Shown here: positions 21,067 to 35,335 of the stretch, piece after piece
Layout: the number at the start of each line of letters is the position of its first letter
How positions within the stretch are numbered: position 1 is the stretch's first letter
NCBI RefSeq assembly: GCF_003265705.1
Contig: NW_020312775.1
Coordinates: 8,404,075 to 8,468,074, forward strand
Length of the DNA: 64,000 nucleotides
Source: Callorhinus ursinus
Taxonomy: Eukaryota; Chordata; Mammalia; Carnivora; Otariidae
Direction of reading: 5' to 3'
The notes under the pieces: model-generated
What the model saw: only the letters and a program-made list of their open reading frames with translations
Database searches by the model: none
Told to the model about the DNA's origin: nothing
Position numbers and translations under genes: made by a program

Positions 21067-24000
21067 GAGAGCGAGACTGTCTTTTTTCCCATTGCATATT
21101 CTTTCCTGCTTTGTCAAAGATTAATTGACCATATAATTGTGGGTATATTTCTGGGTTTTCTATTCTGTTTCGTTGATCTATGTGTATATTTTTTGGCCAG
21201 TATCATACAATTTCGATTACTACAGCCTTGTAATATAACTTGAAATCCGGAATTGTGATACCCCCAGCTTTGCTTTTCATTTTCAAAATTGCTTTGGCTT
21301 TGGGGTCTCTTGTGATTCCATATAAATTTTGGAATGATTGGTTCTAGTTGGGCAAAAAAAGCTGTTGGTGCTTTCATTGGTACTGCATTATATAGATGGC
21401 TTTGGGTAGTATACACATTTTAACAATATTTGTTCTTCCAATCCATGAGCATGGAATGTCTTTCCATTTCTCCAATCTTCAATTTCTTTCATCAACATTG
21501 TATAGTTTTCAGAACACAGGTCTTCAACCCTTTTCTTAATTTCATTCCTAGGTATTTTGTTATTTTTGGTGCATTTGTAAATGGGATTGTTTTCTTAATT
21601 TCTTTTTCTGTTACTCAATTATTGGGGAATAGAAGGGCAACAGATTTTTATACATTGATTTTATATCCTATGACTGTACTGAATTGGTGTATCAGTTCCA
21701 TGAGTTTTTGGTGGTTCTTTTAGGCTTTGTATGTATAGTATCATGTCATCTGCAAATAGTGTAAGTTTTACTTTTTCCTTACCAATTTGGTTGCCTTTTA
21801 TTTCTTTTTGGTTTCTCATTCCTATGGCTAAGACTTCCAGTACTGTGTTGAATAAAACTGGTGAAAGTAGACATCCTTTTTCCTGTTTCTAACCTTAGGG
21901 GAAAAACTCAGATTTTTCCCATTAAGGATGAGGTTAGCTGTGAGATTTTCATATATGGTTTTTATTATGTTAAGGTATGTTCAATCTAACCCTAGTTTAC
22001 TGAGGTATTAAGAATGGATGTTGTACTTTTTCAAATGCTTTACCTGCATCTATTGAAATGATCAGATGGTTCTTATCCTTTCTCTTATTAATGTGATGTA
22101 TCATGTTGATTGATTTGTGAATATTGAAGCACACTTGCAACCCGGGAATAAATCCCACTTGATTGTGATGATTGATTTTTTAAATGTTTTTTGGATTCTG
22201 TGTACTAATATTTTGTTGAGGATATTTGCATTTAATTCTTCAGAGATATTGGCCTATAGTTCTCCTTTTGTGTGGTGTCTTTACCTGCTTTTGGTATCAG
22301 GGTAATTCTGGCCTCATAGAATGAATTTGGAAATTTTCCTTCCTTTTCTATTTTTTGGAATAGTTTGAGAAAAATAGGTATTAACTTTTCTCTAAATGTT
22401 TGGTAGAATTCACCTGTGAAGCCATCTGGCCTAGAATTGTTGGGAGTTTTTTGATTATTGATTGAAATTCCTAGCTTGTAATAGGTCTGTTGAAATTTTC
22501 TATTTTTTCCTGTTTCAGTTTTGGCAGATTATATGTTTCTAGGAATTTACCCATTTCTTCTAGGTTGTCCAATTTGTTGGCATATAGTTTCTGATAATAG
22601 TCTCATAACTGTTTGTATTCTTGTGGTGTTGGCTGTTATTTTTTCCCTCTCATTTGTGATTTTATTTATTTGAGTCCTTTCTCTTTTTTCTTGATAAGTC
22701 CAATGAGAAGTTTATCGATTTTATTGAATTTTGAAAGAATCAACTCCTGGTTTCATTGATCTGTTCTATTATTTTTAGTATATCATTTATTTCTGCTCTA
22801 ATCTTCAGTATTTCCTTTCATCTACTGGGTTATGTTTTGTTTGTTGTTCTTTTTCTATCTTCTGTAGATGTCACATTAGGTCATTTATGTGAGAGTTTTC
22901 TTGCTTCTTAAGGTACGCCTGTATTGCTATAAGCTTCCCTCTTAGAACTGTTTTTGCTGCATCTCAAAGGTTTTGCAACATTGTGTTTTCATTTTCATTT
23001 GTTTCCATGTACTTTTTATTTCTTTTTTTATTTCCTGGTTGACCAATTCATTGTGTAATAGCATATTTTTTAACTTCCAATTATTTGTGGTCTTTCCAGA
23101 TTTTTCTTGTGGTTGACTTCTAGTTTTATAGCATTGTGCTCAGAAAGATGCATGGTATGATTTTGATCTTCTTGAATTTGTTGCAGCCTGTCTTGTGATC
23201 TAATATGTGATTTATTTTGGAGAATATTTTGTGTGCATTTGAAAAGAATGTGTATTCTGCTGTTTTTGGATGGAATGCTCTGAACATTTCTGTTAAATCC
23301 ATCTCTTCCAGTGTGTCATTCAAAGCCATTGTTTCCTTGTTGATTTTCTGTATAGATGATCTGTCCATTGATGTTAGTGGGCTGTTAAAGTCCCCTACTA
23401 TTATAGTACTATTATCAGTTATTTCCTTTATGTTTGGTATTAACTCTTTTATGTATTTGGGTGCTCCTATGTAGGTTACATAAATATTTACAATTGCTAT
23501 ATCTTCTTGTTGGATTTTACCCTTTATTATTATATATTGTCTTACTTTGTTTCTTGTTAAACACTTTGTTTTAAAGTCTAGTTTGTCCAAAATAAGTATT
23601 GCTACTCTAACTTTCGTTTGACATCCACTTGCATCATAGATATTTTTCCACCTCCTCATGTTCAATTTGCAAGTGTCTTTAGATGTAAAATGAGGATCAT
23701 GCAGGCAGCATATAGATCAGTCTTGTGTTTTTTGTTTGTTTGTTTGTTTTTTCTCCATTCTGTCACCCTTTGTCTTTTCATTGGAGCATTTAGTCCATTT
23801 ACCTTGATAGTAATTATTGACAGATATGTGTTTATTGTCATTTTATTACTTGTTTTGTGGTTGTTTCTGTAGATTTTCTCTGATTTTTCTTGTCCTCTCA
23901 TTGTTTGCTGGTTTTCTTTAGTAATCAATATGGATTTCTATCTCTTTATTCTTTGCATATTTATCAGGTTTATTTATACCCTTTTCTGAATATAACAGTC

Positions 24001-24199
24001 TATATTAAGTTGATGGTCATTTAAGTTTGAACCGATTTTTTACTCCTCTTCTCCACATGTTTTACATATATGGTATCATATATTATATCCCTTATGTTGG
24101 TGAGTTCCTGGATGATTTCTTACAGAAATATTCATTTTTACTGTTTCTGTGTTTACTTTCTTACTATCACGTTTGGTCTCCTTTCCACTCAAAGAGTTC

Positions 24200-25170
24200 C
24201 CTTAATATTTCTTGTGGGGGTGGTTTAATGCTCATGAACTCCTTTAGATTTCTTTGGGAAATGATGTTTCTTTATATTCTGAATGATAGCGCACTGGATA
24301 GAGTATTCTTGACTGCATATTTTTCCCATTCAGCACTTTGAATATATCATGCCACTCCCTTCTGGTTTGACAAGTTTCTGTCGAGAAATCTCCAGCTAGA
24401 CTTATTGGGGTTTTCCTTTTATGTTACTGTCTTCTTTTGTCTTGTTGCTTTCAAATTATTTTCTTTATCACATTTTGCTGATTTAATTACAATTTTTCTT
24501 GTTATGGATCTGTTTTTGTTGATTTGTTGGCGTTTTTCTGTGCCTTCCGAATTTGGATATGTTTCCTTCCCCACATTAAGGAAGTTTTCAGCTGTTATTT
24601 CTTCACATAAATTGTCTGACCTCCCCCCTTCTCTGTCATCTTCTTCTGGGACTCCTATAATATGAATGTTATGTTTGATGGAGTAACTGAGTTCCTTAAG
24701 TCTCTTCTCATTTTGCATAATTATTTTTCCCTTTTGTTTAGCTTGATTACTTTCCATATTCTGTCTTCTAAGTCATTAATTTTTTCCTCTGCTTCTTCCA
24801 TTCTGCTATTCATTTCATCAAGCGTGTTGCTAATCTTGTTTATTGCTTTCTTCATCTCTGAGTGGTTCTTATTTATCTCTATGTTAAGGGTCTCACTGAT
24901 TTCCTCTCCTCTGTTCTCAAGTCCAGTGAATATCCTTATGACCATTGCTTTAAATACTCAGTCAGGTTACTTATATTTGTTTCTTTTAGCTCTCTGCCCA
25001 TGACTTTGTCCTGTTCTCTCATTTGTGACAAATTTCTCTATCTTCTCATTTTTTCTAAGTCTCTGTGCCTGTCTGTGTATTAGATGTCTCCTGTTCTTGT
25101 GGGTAATGGCCTCATGGAGAAGAAGTCCTACAGTGTTCCGCCATGTAGTGTTTCCTGTTCCCCTGGCCTG
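24200..25170 (-). pseudogene. L1 ORF1 remnant (minus)
   Basis: The coiled-coil half is visible at 24721-24945 (MKKAINKISNTLDEMNSRME followed by EEAEEKINDLEDR-like heptads). The RNA-recognition part is visible at 24419-24757 (a frame with 'IHIIGVPEEDDREGGRSDNL'). The frames are offset, so frameshifts have occurred. Confidence 0.75.
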
Positions 25171-26190
25171 ACACTTAACGGAGTATCTCCAATGTGTGCT
25201 GTATGTGCTCTGCTGTTGTGTCTTGACTGCTGTATCTTTCATGCCGGTCATCTGTAGAGGCTGTCTTTGTCCGTTGTGGGCAGTGTTTGGACCCTGGCCT
25301 GAATGTAGTGACTGGTCTACTTGGGAAATGGGACCTGCCACAACTGTTGCTGTAACTCTGGCTCTGCAAAACTCCTGGATCAGGAGATAAGCTGTTGGCA
25401 GGGGTATTGAGCAAGTTTTCTGGGGAAGGGAGCCCACTTCTTTAGGACTGAGGCAGGTATGACTGGGAATGGTAGTTCTACCAAGAGCATAGTGGGGCTT
25501 GGTGTAAGCAAGTTAGGTAGAAATTATCAGTACTGAGTTGTTTGCCACAGATGGTCTTGTGCTTATGCTGAGGGGAAAGGGATTGAAATGGTGCCTGTCA
25601 GTTCTTTTGTTCCCAGAGAGGTCTCAATATGAATGTTTTTTTGTCTGGGATGCATTCTGAAATGAGCAAATAAACTTCCCACTCTGTGTCCCCAGCAATC
25701 TTCAGGTCACTGTTTCCATGCTGCATGTGCCTAGGCTGTTTGCCCTGCCTTCTCTCCAACAACAGACCCAATGCCTGCTGGGCTCTATTGGAGTCAAGCC
25801 TGTTGACCTTTAAAATGTCAGGCTTAAGATCCAGTGGTTGCAAGAAGGAATAAAATTCTATCCCCTCTCACTTTCCAAGCCAATTACTATGGAAATTCAT
25901 CTTCCCTATGTGTAATCCCCTGGATGCTAGTCTGTCTCTTGCCTTTTTCTGCCACTGGGGCTCCCTCTCCACCACAAAGACCAAGATCCATTTCACTCCC
26001 AAGGCACATCTCTGCACTTTTTACCTTCTTTGATGTGGTCTCTTCTCTACCTTTAGTTGTGGACTTTGTTCTGCCCACCTTCCAGCTCAATTTCTGGGGT
26101 ATTTAGCATGATTTAATAATCTAGTTGTACCTATGGGATGAAGCAAGGGTAATGTCCTCCTATTTTGCTGCTATCTTTATTCTGGGTCTC

Positions 26191-26549
26191 CAAATTAAAT
26201 TTTTAATGTATAATGTATTGTTACCGAATCTGTGGTCATTCAGAAAAGAGGGACATTTTATGAAGGGAAATACTGCAGATATATTACAGGCAAAACAATT
26301 TTATTAAAAGTAAAAAACACATGAGTATGTATTCAGAATACACAAGAGATTTATTAAATAAAAGGTGATGTGTAGCGTGATACAAGGGATAAAGGATGAT
26401 TATAGTTTGGAAGTGAGACATAAGAGTTTAAAGAGAGAACGGCATTTGTAAATATAGATTTATAATCATTGAACAAGTTTTCTTTAGGTGGAAGATTATC
26501 ACCTGTTTTTTCTGTTAGAAATCTGACAAATATAAATGTATACAGGAGT
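26191..26549. other. Intronic sequence, nothing recognised
   Basis: AT-rich sequence between two L1 elements. No feature supported. Confidence 0.45.
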
Positions 26550-27939
26550 AGAAGTTAAGATGGGGGAGAAGTAGAGGGACCCTTAGCTCACCTCATCCCT
26601 CGAACACAGCAAGAGCACCACTGAACTATTTTGAACAACAAGGAATACAATCTGTGGATTAAGAAAACAATCTGTACAGTTGGAAGGAGATATTGTGGCA
26701 GATGTGAGTATTGTCTTAACAAACAAATCAAAGCACACCTAATTAAATGTCTGAACACTCCCCATGACAAGCAAGGACGAACTCTGTAGAGGATGGACCA
26801 GTGGGAAAGAGCAACCAAAACACAATAAAAAAGTGCATGCAACACACACCAGAAACCTCCAGAAGTGCCAGACCTGAACAGTGGATGACTTCTTTTTAAT
26901 ATAGCATTATTCTGAGGTTCAGGAAAGATAACAAGCTTTCATAACACACAAAACATAGAAACTTATCCAAAACAACAAGATGGAGCAATCCTCCCCAAAA
27001 GAAAGGTCAGGAAGATATCACAGTCAGGGACTTGCTCAAAGCAGATATAAGCAATATATTTAAACGAGAATCTAGATCAACAGGTATAAGACTATTAGCT
27101 GGGCTTGAAAAAAAGCATAGAAGACAGCAGAGAAACCTTTGCTGCAGAGATAAAAGATCTAAAAACTACTCAGGTTGAAAAAAATGCTATAACTGAGATG
27201 CAAAACAGTTAGGATATAATCACTGTGAGAATTGAAGAAGCAGAGGAGAGGATAAGTGATATAGAAGATAAAATTACGAAAGTAATGAAACTGAAAAGAA
27301 GAAAAGAAAACTATTAGATCATGAAGGGTAGACTTAGAGAACTAAACAAGTCCATAAAGCAAAATAATATCCATGTAATAGGAGTCCCAGAGAGGAAGAA
27401 AGGGTAAGAGGGGCAGAAGGTTTATTTGAACAAATTATGGCTGAGAACGTGCCTAATTTGGAGAAGGAAACAGACATACAAGTCCAAGAGGCACAGAGAA
27501 CCCCCTCAAAATCAACGAAAACAGGTCAACACCATGACATATTACAGTGAAACTTGTAAAATACAAAGATAAAGAGAGAATCCTGAAAGTAGCTTGGTAA
27601 AAAAAAGTCTTTAACCTACAAGAATAGACACAAAAAGCTGGCAGTACACCTGGCCACAGAAACCAGGAAGGCCAGAAAATACTGGCATGATGTATTCATA
27701 ATGCTAAATGGGAAAAATATGCAGCCAAGAATATTTTATCCAGCAAGGCTGTATTCAGAATAGAAGGAGAGATAGTTTCCAAAATAAACAAAAACTAAAG
27801 TAGTTCATGAGAACTAAATCAGCTCTGGAAGAAATAATAAAGGGAACCTCTTGAGCAGTAAAGAGAGACCAAAAGTAACAAAGACCAGAAAGGAATAGAG
27901 ACAATCTACAGGAACAATGAATTTATAGAGACTAATACA

Positions 27940-29402
27940 ATGGCATTAAATTCATATTTTTTAATAATTACGTTGAATATACATGGACTAAATGCTCCAA
28001 TCAAAATACATAGGGAATCAGAATGCATAAAAAAACAGATCCATCAATATGTTGCCTACAAGAAACACATTTTAGACACAAAGTCATTCTCCAGATTGAA
28101 AGTGAGGGGGTGGAGAACCAATTATCATGCTAATGGACATCAAAAGGAAGCTGGAGTAGCCATCCTTATATCAGACAAACTACATTTTAAAACAAAGACT
28201 GTTATAAGAGATGAAGAAGGACACTATGTGATAACAAAGGGGTCTATCCAACAAGAAGATTTAACAATTGTAAACATTTATGTTCCAAATCTGGGAGCAG
28301 AAAAATATACAAATTAATTAGTAATGAACTTAAAGAAACTCATTGATAATAATACAATAATAATAGGGGACTTTAACACCCCACTCATAGCAATAGACAG
28401 ATCATCTAAGCAAAAGATCAACAAGGAAATGAGGGTTTTGAATGAAACAGGGGACCAGACGGACTTAACAGATATATTCAAAGCATCTCATCCTAAAGCA
28501 ACAGAATACACATTCTTTTCGAGTTCACATGAACATTCTCCAGAATCAATCCCAGCCTAAGTCATAAATCAGGCCTCAACTGGTACAAAAAGATTGAGAT
28601 CATGCGATGCATATTTTCAGACCATAATACTGTGAATCCTGAAGTCAACGACAAGAAAAATTTGAAAGGACCACAAAGACATGGAGGTTAAAGAACATCC
28701 CACTAAAGAATGAATGGGTCAACAAGGAAATCAAAGAAAAATTTTAAAAATTACATGGAAGCAAATGAAAATGAAAGCATGACATTTGAGAACCTTTGGG
28801 ATGCAGCAAAGTTGGTCCTAAGAGAGAAATATATAGCAGTATGAGTCTTCCTCAGGGAGCAAAAAAAGTCTTAAATAAAAAACCTAACCATATATATAAA
28901 GGACCTGTAAAAAGAAGAGCAAATAAAGCCTAAATGAGCAGAAGAAAAATAAGTATTAGAGCAGAAATCCATAAAATAGAAATTAAAAAACAACAACAAC
29001 AGAATGGATCATTTGAACTAAGAGCTGGCTATTTGAAGGAATTAACAAGACTGATAAATGCTTAGCAAGGCTTACAAAGAAAAAAAAATAGAGAGAGAGA
29101 AAGGACCCAAACAAAATCATGAATGAAAGAGAAGAGATCACAACCAACACCAAAGAAATACAATTGTAAGAGAATATCATGAGCAATTATATGCCAACAA
29201 ATTAGGAAATCTAGAAGAAATGGATAAATACTTAAAAACATATAAAGTACCAAAAGTGAAACAGGAAGAAAGAAATAGAAACCTGAACAGACCCATAACC
29301 AGTAAAGATTTTGAATCAGTAATCAAAAATCTTCCAACAAAGAGGTGTCCAGGACCAGATGGTTCCCAGGGGAATTCTACCAACCATATAAAGAAGAATT
29401 AA
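27940..29402 (+). pseudogene. L1 ORF2 5' part of the older plus L1
   Basis: Endonuclease-domain frame at 27940-28317 (ITLNIHGLNAPIKIHRESEC, then GVAILISDKLHF and TIVNIYVPNLGAEKY). It is interrupted by a TAA and resumes in the same frame at 28324-28560 (IIIGDFNTPLIAIDRSSKQK). A further piece at 29220-29402 ends where the young L1 inserted ('aaagaagaatta'). Confidence 0.8.
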
Positions 29403-30303
29403 TAGAGACAGGGAAAAGATGGCGGAGGAGTAGGGGACCCTACTCCAGCCAGTCCCTGGAATTGAGCTGGATATCCAACAGACACTCTGAACACCCACAA
29501 AATCAGCCTGAGATGTAAGAAGATAGATCTGGATCATTACAAACAGAATATCACAGGGGTTTGGTTTTGAGGCACAAATCAGGGAGCCGTGATTCTCCGG
29601 GCACATATCCGAAGATAAACGGAAAGGAGAGGGAGCTGAGTCTTTGGGATACCACACCACTGGTGAGCAATAACCTCCTGCACTGGGGATGGGGCACAGA
29701 CTTGCAGACTGGGGAAAGTCTGCAAGTGGGGAAAGGACTTTAGAGCAGCCACCCAGACAGAAACCTAGAGCTAAGGGGCCACACGTGCAAACTGGGGGAG
29801 GCTGGCAGTTTTAGAAGCACAAAGGGCAGAGACATGCCCTGACCTGGAGGCGAGGCCTGGGAGCACTGCTGAGGGGCACACAACCCAGGACACTGCACTT
29901 TATACCAGCACAGACAGAAACGGAGATAGTGTAGCCTGGAGAGCTCCCTGAAGAACAGACTGCGAACTCTCTGCTCTGAGGCAGAGGGTTGGAAAAGATC
30001 TTTTCTGCTCTGACTCTTAGAAGAGATGTGGAAAGCTGCCAGGGAAAGCTACCAGAGAACAAAAGCCCCCCAAAACCTGTTTTCACTGAGCCCAAACAGG
30101 GTTGCCTGAGTAACAGTGCAGCAGGCCCTTCTCCCAGAAGACAGGCTGGGAAAACAAAAGGCCAGCAACACTAAGGTCCCTATAAAACAGGTGCATCTTG
30201 CTTGGGTTGTGGTCAATAATTTGGACTCTATACATTCCTTCAACCAACCCTCAACAGAATGACAAGGAGAAGGAACACCCAAAATAGGAAAAACTCAGAG
30301 ACT

Positions 30304-31210
30304 ATGACTTATGTCACAGATTTACAAACGGATATAGATATAACCAAGATGTTGGAAATGGAATTCAGAGTAGCAATTGTGAAGACAATAGCTAAAATGG
30401 AGTAATCAATTAATGGCAACCTATAGTCTCTAAGTACAGAAATGAAAGCTGAACTGGCAGAACTTAAAAATGCTATCAATGAGATCCAATCTAATCTAGA
30501 TAATCTAACAGCTAGGGTAGGTGAAGCCAAAAAACGAATTAGTGGTCTAGAAGACAAATTAATAGACAAGAAGGAAAAAGAGGAGGCCAGGGAAAAACAA
30601 CTCAAAATCCATGAAAATAGAATCAGAGATATAAGCAACACCATGAAACATTCCAATGTCAGAATTATTGGGATCACTGAGGGGGTGGAGAGAGAGAGAG
30701 AGGACTAGAAGATATATTTGAGCAAATCATACCTGAGAATTTCCTAATCTGGGGAATGAAACAAACATTTGTGACCTAGAGGCAGAGAGGACCCCTCCCA
30801 AGATCAAGGAAAACAGGCCAACACCACGGCAAGCAATAGTAAAACTCGCAAATCTTAGAACCAAGGAAACCATCTTGAGGGCAGTTAGGGGGAAGAGATT
30901 CCTTATGTACAGAGGGAAGAGCATCAGAATAACATCAGACCTATCCACAGAGACCTGGCAAGCCAGAAAGGCATGGCAAGGCATATTCAGGGTACTAAAC
31001 GAGAAGAATATGCAGCCAAGAATACTTTATCTGGTAAGGTTGTCATGTAGAACAGATGGAGAGATGCAGAACTTCTAAGACTGGCAGAAGATGAAAGAAT
31101 ATGTGACCACTAAGCCAGCCCTACAAGAAATATTAAGTGGCGTTCTATAAAAGGAGAAAGACCCCAGGGGTGATATACAACAGAAATTTACAGGGACAAC
31201 TTATAAAAAC
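30304..31210 (+). pseudogene. L1 ORF1 of copy 2, several lesions
   Basis: Coiled-coil piece at 30442-30708 (LAELKNAINEIQSNLDNLTA). Early stops occur near 30403 and 30423, a GA-repeat length change near 30690-30710 causes a frameshift, and the C-terminal piece is at 30875-31078 (GIFRVLNEKNMQPRILYLVR). Same protein as at 4122 but more damaged. Confidence 0.8.
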
Positions 31211-31229
31211 AAGGTCTTCACAGGCAACA

Positions 31230-34200
31230 TAATGACAATTAATTCATATCTTTCCATAATCACTCTCAACGTGAATGGCCTAAATACTCCCATAAAACGA
31301 CACAGGGTTGCAGATTGGGTAAAAAGATAGGACCCGCCTATACGTTGTCTACAAAAGATTCATTTTGAACCTAAAGATACATCCAGACTGAAAGTGAAGG
31401 GGTGGAGAGACATCTTCCATGCCAACGGACCTCTAAAGAACGCTCAGGTAGCAATTATATCAGACAAATTAGATTTTAAACTAAAGACTGTAGTTAGAGA
31501 CACAGAATGACACTATATCATTCTTTTTTTTTTGACACTATATCATTCTTAAAGGGTCTATCCAACAAGATCTAACAGTTGTAAATACCTATGGCCCCAA
31601 CATGGGAGCAGCCACCTACATAAGCCAACTGTTAACCAAAATAAAGAGTCATATTGATAACAATATGCTAATTGTAGGAGACCTCAATACTCCACTCTCA
31701 GCAATAGACAGATCTTCTAAGCAGAAAATCAACAAAGAATTAAGAGCTTTGAATGAAACACTGGACCAGATGGACCTCATAGATATATACAGAACATTCC
31801 ACCCTAAAACAAGAGAATACTCATTCTTCTCGAGTGCACGCCGAACTTTCTCCAGAATAGACCACATACTGGGTCAGAAATCAGGTCTCAAGCAATACGA
31901 AAAGATTGACATTATTCCCTGCATCCTCTCAGAACATAACGTTTTAAAACAGGAATTCAATCACAAGAAAAAATTGGGAGAAATTAAAACCCTTGGAAAC
32001 TAAAGACCACTCTGCTCAAGAATGTTTGGGTCAACCAGGGAATCAAAGAAGAACTTAAAAAATACATGGACACAAATGAGAATGAAAACACATCAGACCA
32101 AAACCTATGGGATACCACAAAGGCGGTCCTAAGGGGAAATACATAGCCATCCAAGCCTCACTCAAAAAAAAAAGAAAAATCCCAAATTCACCAACTATCC
32201 TTACACCTTAAAGAACTAGACAAAAAGCAACAAACAATGCTTAAGCCACACACTAGAAGAGAAATAATTAAGATTAGGGCAGAGATCAATGAATTAGAAA
32301 CCAGAAACACAGTAGATCAGATCAACGAAACTAGAAGCTGGGTCTTGAAAGAATTAATAAGATCAATAAACCACTGGACAGACTTATCCAAAAGAAAGAA
32401 GAAAGGTCCCAAATTAATAAAATTATCGATGAAAGGGGAGAGATCACGATTAACACCAAGGAAATAGAAACAATTATTAGAAATTATCAACAGCTATATG
32501 CCAATAAATTGAGCAACCTGGAAGAAATGAATGCCTTCCTGGAAACCTATAACCTATAACTCCCTATAAACTCACAGGAAGAAATTGACAACCTGAATAG
32601 GCCAATAACCAGTAACAAGATTGAAGCAGTGATCCAAAACCTCCCAAAAAACAAGAGTCCAGGGTCTGATGGATTTCCTGGGGAATTCTACCAAACTTTC
32701 AAAGAAGAAATAATACCTATTTTCCTGAAGATGTTTCAAAAAATAGAAACAGAAGGAAAGCTTCCAGACTCATTCTATGAGGTGAGAATTACCTTAATCC
32801 CCAAACCAGGTAAAGACACCATCAAAAAGGAAAATTTCAGACCGATATTCCTGATGAGTATGGATTTCAAAATTCTCAACAAAATCCTAGCTAATAGGAT
32901 CCAACATACATTAAAAGGATCAACCACCATGATCAAGTGAGATTTATCCCCAGGATGTAAGGGTGGTTCAACATTTGACAATCAATCAATGTGATAGAAC
33001 ACATTAATAAGAAGAGGGAGAAGAAACATATGGTCCTCTCAATTGATGCAGAAAAAGCATTTGACAAAATAGAGCATCTTTTCCTGATTAAAACTCTTCA
33101 GAGTATAGGGATAGAGGGAACATTCCTCAAATTCATAAAATCCATCTATAAAAAACCCACAGTGAATATCATTCTCAATGGGGACGAGCTGAGAGCCTTT
33201 CCCTTAAGATCAGGAACACGACAAGGATGCCCACTCTCGCCAGTATTGTTCAACATGGTACTAGAAGTCCTAGCAAGAGCAATCAGACAACAAAAAAAAT
33301 AAAATATATTCAAATTGGCAAAGAAGAAGTCAAACGCTCTCTCTTCACAGATGACATAATACTTTCTGTGGAAAACCCAAAAGACTCCATTCCCAAATTA
33401 CTAGAACTCATACAGCAATTCAGTAATGTGGCAGGATACAAAATCAATACACAGAAATCAGTTGCTTTCTTATGCACTAACAATGCAACTGTAGAAAGAA
33501 ATTAGAGAAATGATTCCATTTACAATAGCACCAAAAACCATAAGATACCTCGGAATAAACCTAACCAAAGAGGTAAAAGATCTATACTCTAGGAACTACA
33601 GAACACTCATGAAAGAAATTGAAGAAGACACAAAAAGATGGAAAAATATTCCATGCTCACGGATTGGAAGAATAAACATTGTTAAAATGTCTATGCTACC
33701 CAGAGCAATCTATACCTTCAATGCTATCCCAATCAATATTCTAATGACATTTTTCAAAGTGCTGGAACAAACAATCCTAAAATTTGTATGGAATCAGAAA
33801 AGACCCCGAATCGCCAAGGAAAGTTTGAAAAAGGAAAACAAAGCTGGGAGCCTTATGTTGCCTGATTTTAAGCGATATTACAAAGCAGTGATCACCAAGA
33901 CAACATGGTACTGGCAAAAAAACAGACCTAGACCAATGGAACAATAGAGAGTGCCCAGATATGGACCCTCATCTCTTAGTTCAAATAATCTTTGATAAAG
34001 CAAGAAAAAATAGCGGAAAAAAGACAGCCTTTTCAATAAATGGGCTGGGAAGATTGGACAGCTATGTACAGAAGAATGAAACTCGACCATTCTCTAACAC
34101 CATACACAAAGATAAACGGAAAATGAATGAAAGACCTTAATGGGAGACAGGAATCCATCAAAATCCTAGAGGAGAACATAGGCAGTAACGTCTTTGACAT

Positions 34201-35040
34201 CAGCCACAGCAAATTGTTTCAAGATACATCTCCAAAGGCTAGTGAAACAAAAGTGAAAATGAACTTTTGAGACTTCATCAAGATAAAAAGCCTCTGCACA
34301 GCAAAGAAAACAGTCAACAAAACACAGAGGCAACCCACAGATTGGGAGAAGATATTTGCAAATGACACTACAGACAAAGGGCTGATTTCCAAGATCTATA
34401 AATAACTTCTCAAACTCAATACCCAAAAACCAAATAATCAAGTAAACAAAAATGGGCAGAAGACATAAACAGACACTTCTCTGAAGAAGACATACAAATA
34501 GCTAACAGACACCTGAAAAAACATTCATCATCATTAGCCATCAGGGAAATTAAAATGAAAACAACTTTGAGATACCACCTTGCACCAGTTAGAATGGCAA
34601 AAATTGACAAGGCAAGAAACAACAAATGTTGTAAAGTTGTGGAGAAAGGGAATCCCTCTTACACTGTTGGTGGGAATGCAAGTTGGTACAGCCACTTTCG
34701 AAAACAGTGTGGATGTGCCTCAAAAATTTAAAAATAGAGCTACCCTATGACCCAGCAATTGCACTCCTGGGTATTTACCCCAAAGACACAGATGTAGTGA
34801 AAAAAGGGCTATATGCACCCCAATGTTCATAGCAGTAATGTCTGCAAAGGTCAAACTGTGGAAAGAGCCTACATGCCTTTCAACAGATGAATGGATAAAG
34901 AAGATGTGGTCCATATATATACAATGGAATATTACTCAGCCATCAGAAAGGATGAATACCCAACTTTTACATCAACATGGATGAGACTGGAGGAGATTAT
35001 GCTAAGTGAAATAGGTCAAGCAAAGAAAGTCAATTATCAT
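31230..35040 (+). pseudogene. L1 ORF2 of copy 2, broken
   Basis: Endonuclease piece 31602-32003 (VGDLNTPLSAIDRSSKQKIN; FSRIDHILGQKSGL). Pre-RT piece 32629-32940. RT piece 32991-33302, identical in protein to 9386-9697 and ending at the same stop, followed in another frame by [13 protein letters not shown]. Palm and thumb piece 33510-33947. An extra 10-20 base duplication with a T run occurs near 31525 ('cactatatcattct' twice). Confidence 0.85.
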
Positions 35041-35335
35041 ATGGTTTCACTTATTTGTGGAACGTAAGGAATAACATAGAAGACATTAAGAGAAGGAAAG
35101 GAAAAATGAACGGGGTGGAAATCAGAGGGAGTGATGAACCATGAGAGACTATGGACTCTGAGAAACGAATAGGGTTTTAGAGGGGGGGGGTATTGGTTAG
35201 CCTGGTGATGGGTATAAAGGAGGGCACATACTGCATGGAGCACTGGGTGTTATACGAAAACAATGGATCATGGATCACCGCATCAACAACTAATGATGTA
35301 TTGTATGGTGATAAACATAACATAATAAAATTTAA

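Larger units (their letters stand above)
18740..23960 (-). pseudogene. L1 ORF2 remnant (minus), interrupted
   Basis: The endonuclease start is at 23662-23928 (TYLSIITIKVNGLNAPMKRQ) and 23126-23665 (IAIVNIYVTYIGAPKYIKEL, then IIVGDFNSPLTSMDRS). RT and C-terminal blocks follow with many stops. The insertion at 19758-21066 splits the region near the C-terminal third. Confidence 0.8.
18241..26190 (-). mobile_element. Full-length older L1, minus strand (same sense as PCDH11X)
   Basis: Read on the minus strand: a 5' end at about 26183 ('aaagatagcagcaaaatagg'), a 5'UTR to about 25170, ORF1 at about 25170-24200, ORF2 at about 23960-18740 and a 3' end in an A-rich tail at 18241. It is interrupted by a SINE (18262-18462) and by a composite L1 insertion (19758-21066) that contains the assembly gap. 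Frames are heavily decayed, so this is older than the copies at 3215 and 29403. It is the only long L1 here that is co-oriented with the gene. Confidence 0.87.
29403..35335 (+). mobile_element. Young full-length L1 (+), copy 2
   Basis: Begins with a typical L1 5' end ('aagatggcggaggagtaggg'). It has a 5'UTR of about 0.9 kb, ORF1 at about 30304-31210, ORF2 at about 31230-35040 and a 3' end 'aacataacataataaaattt' at about 35333. With the following tail it sits inside a 12-bp TSD, aaagaagaatta, seen at 29391-29402 and again near 35975, splitting the older L1 ORF2. Frames are broken, so it is inactive. Confidence 0.92.

Noticed and set aside
19226..25003. Numerous plus-strand frames
   Set aside because: Shadows of the minus-strand L1 ORF2 and ORF1, or chance frames in an AT-rich L1 complement.
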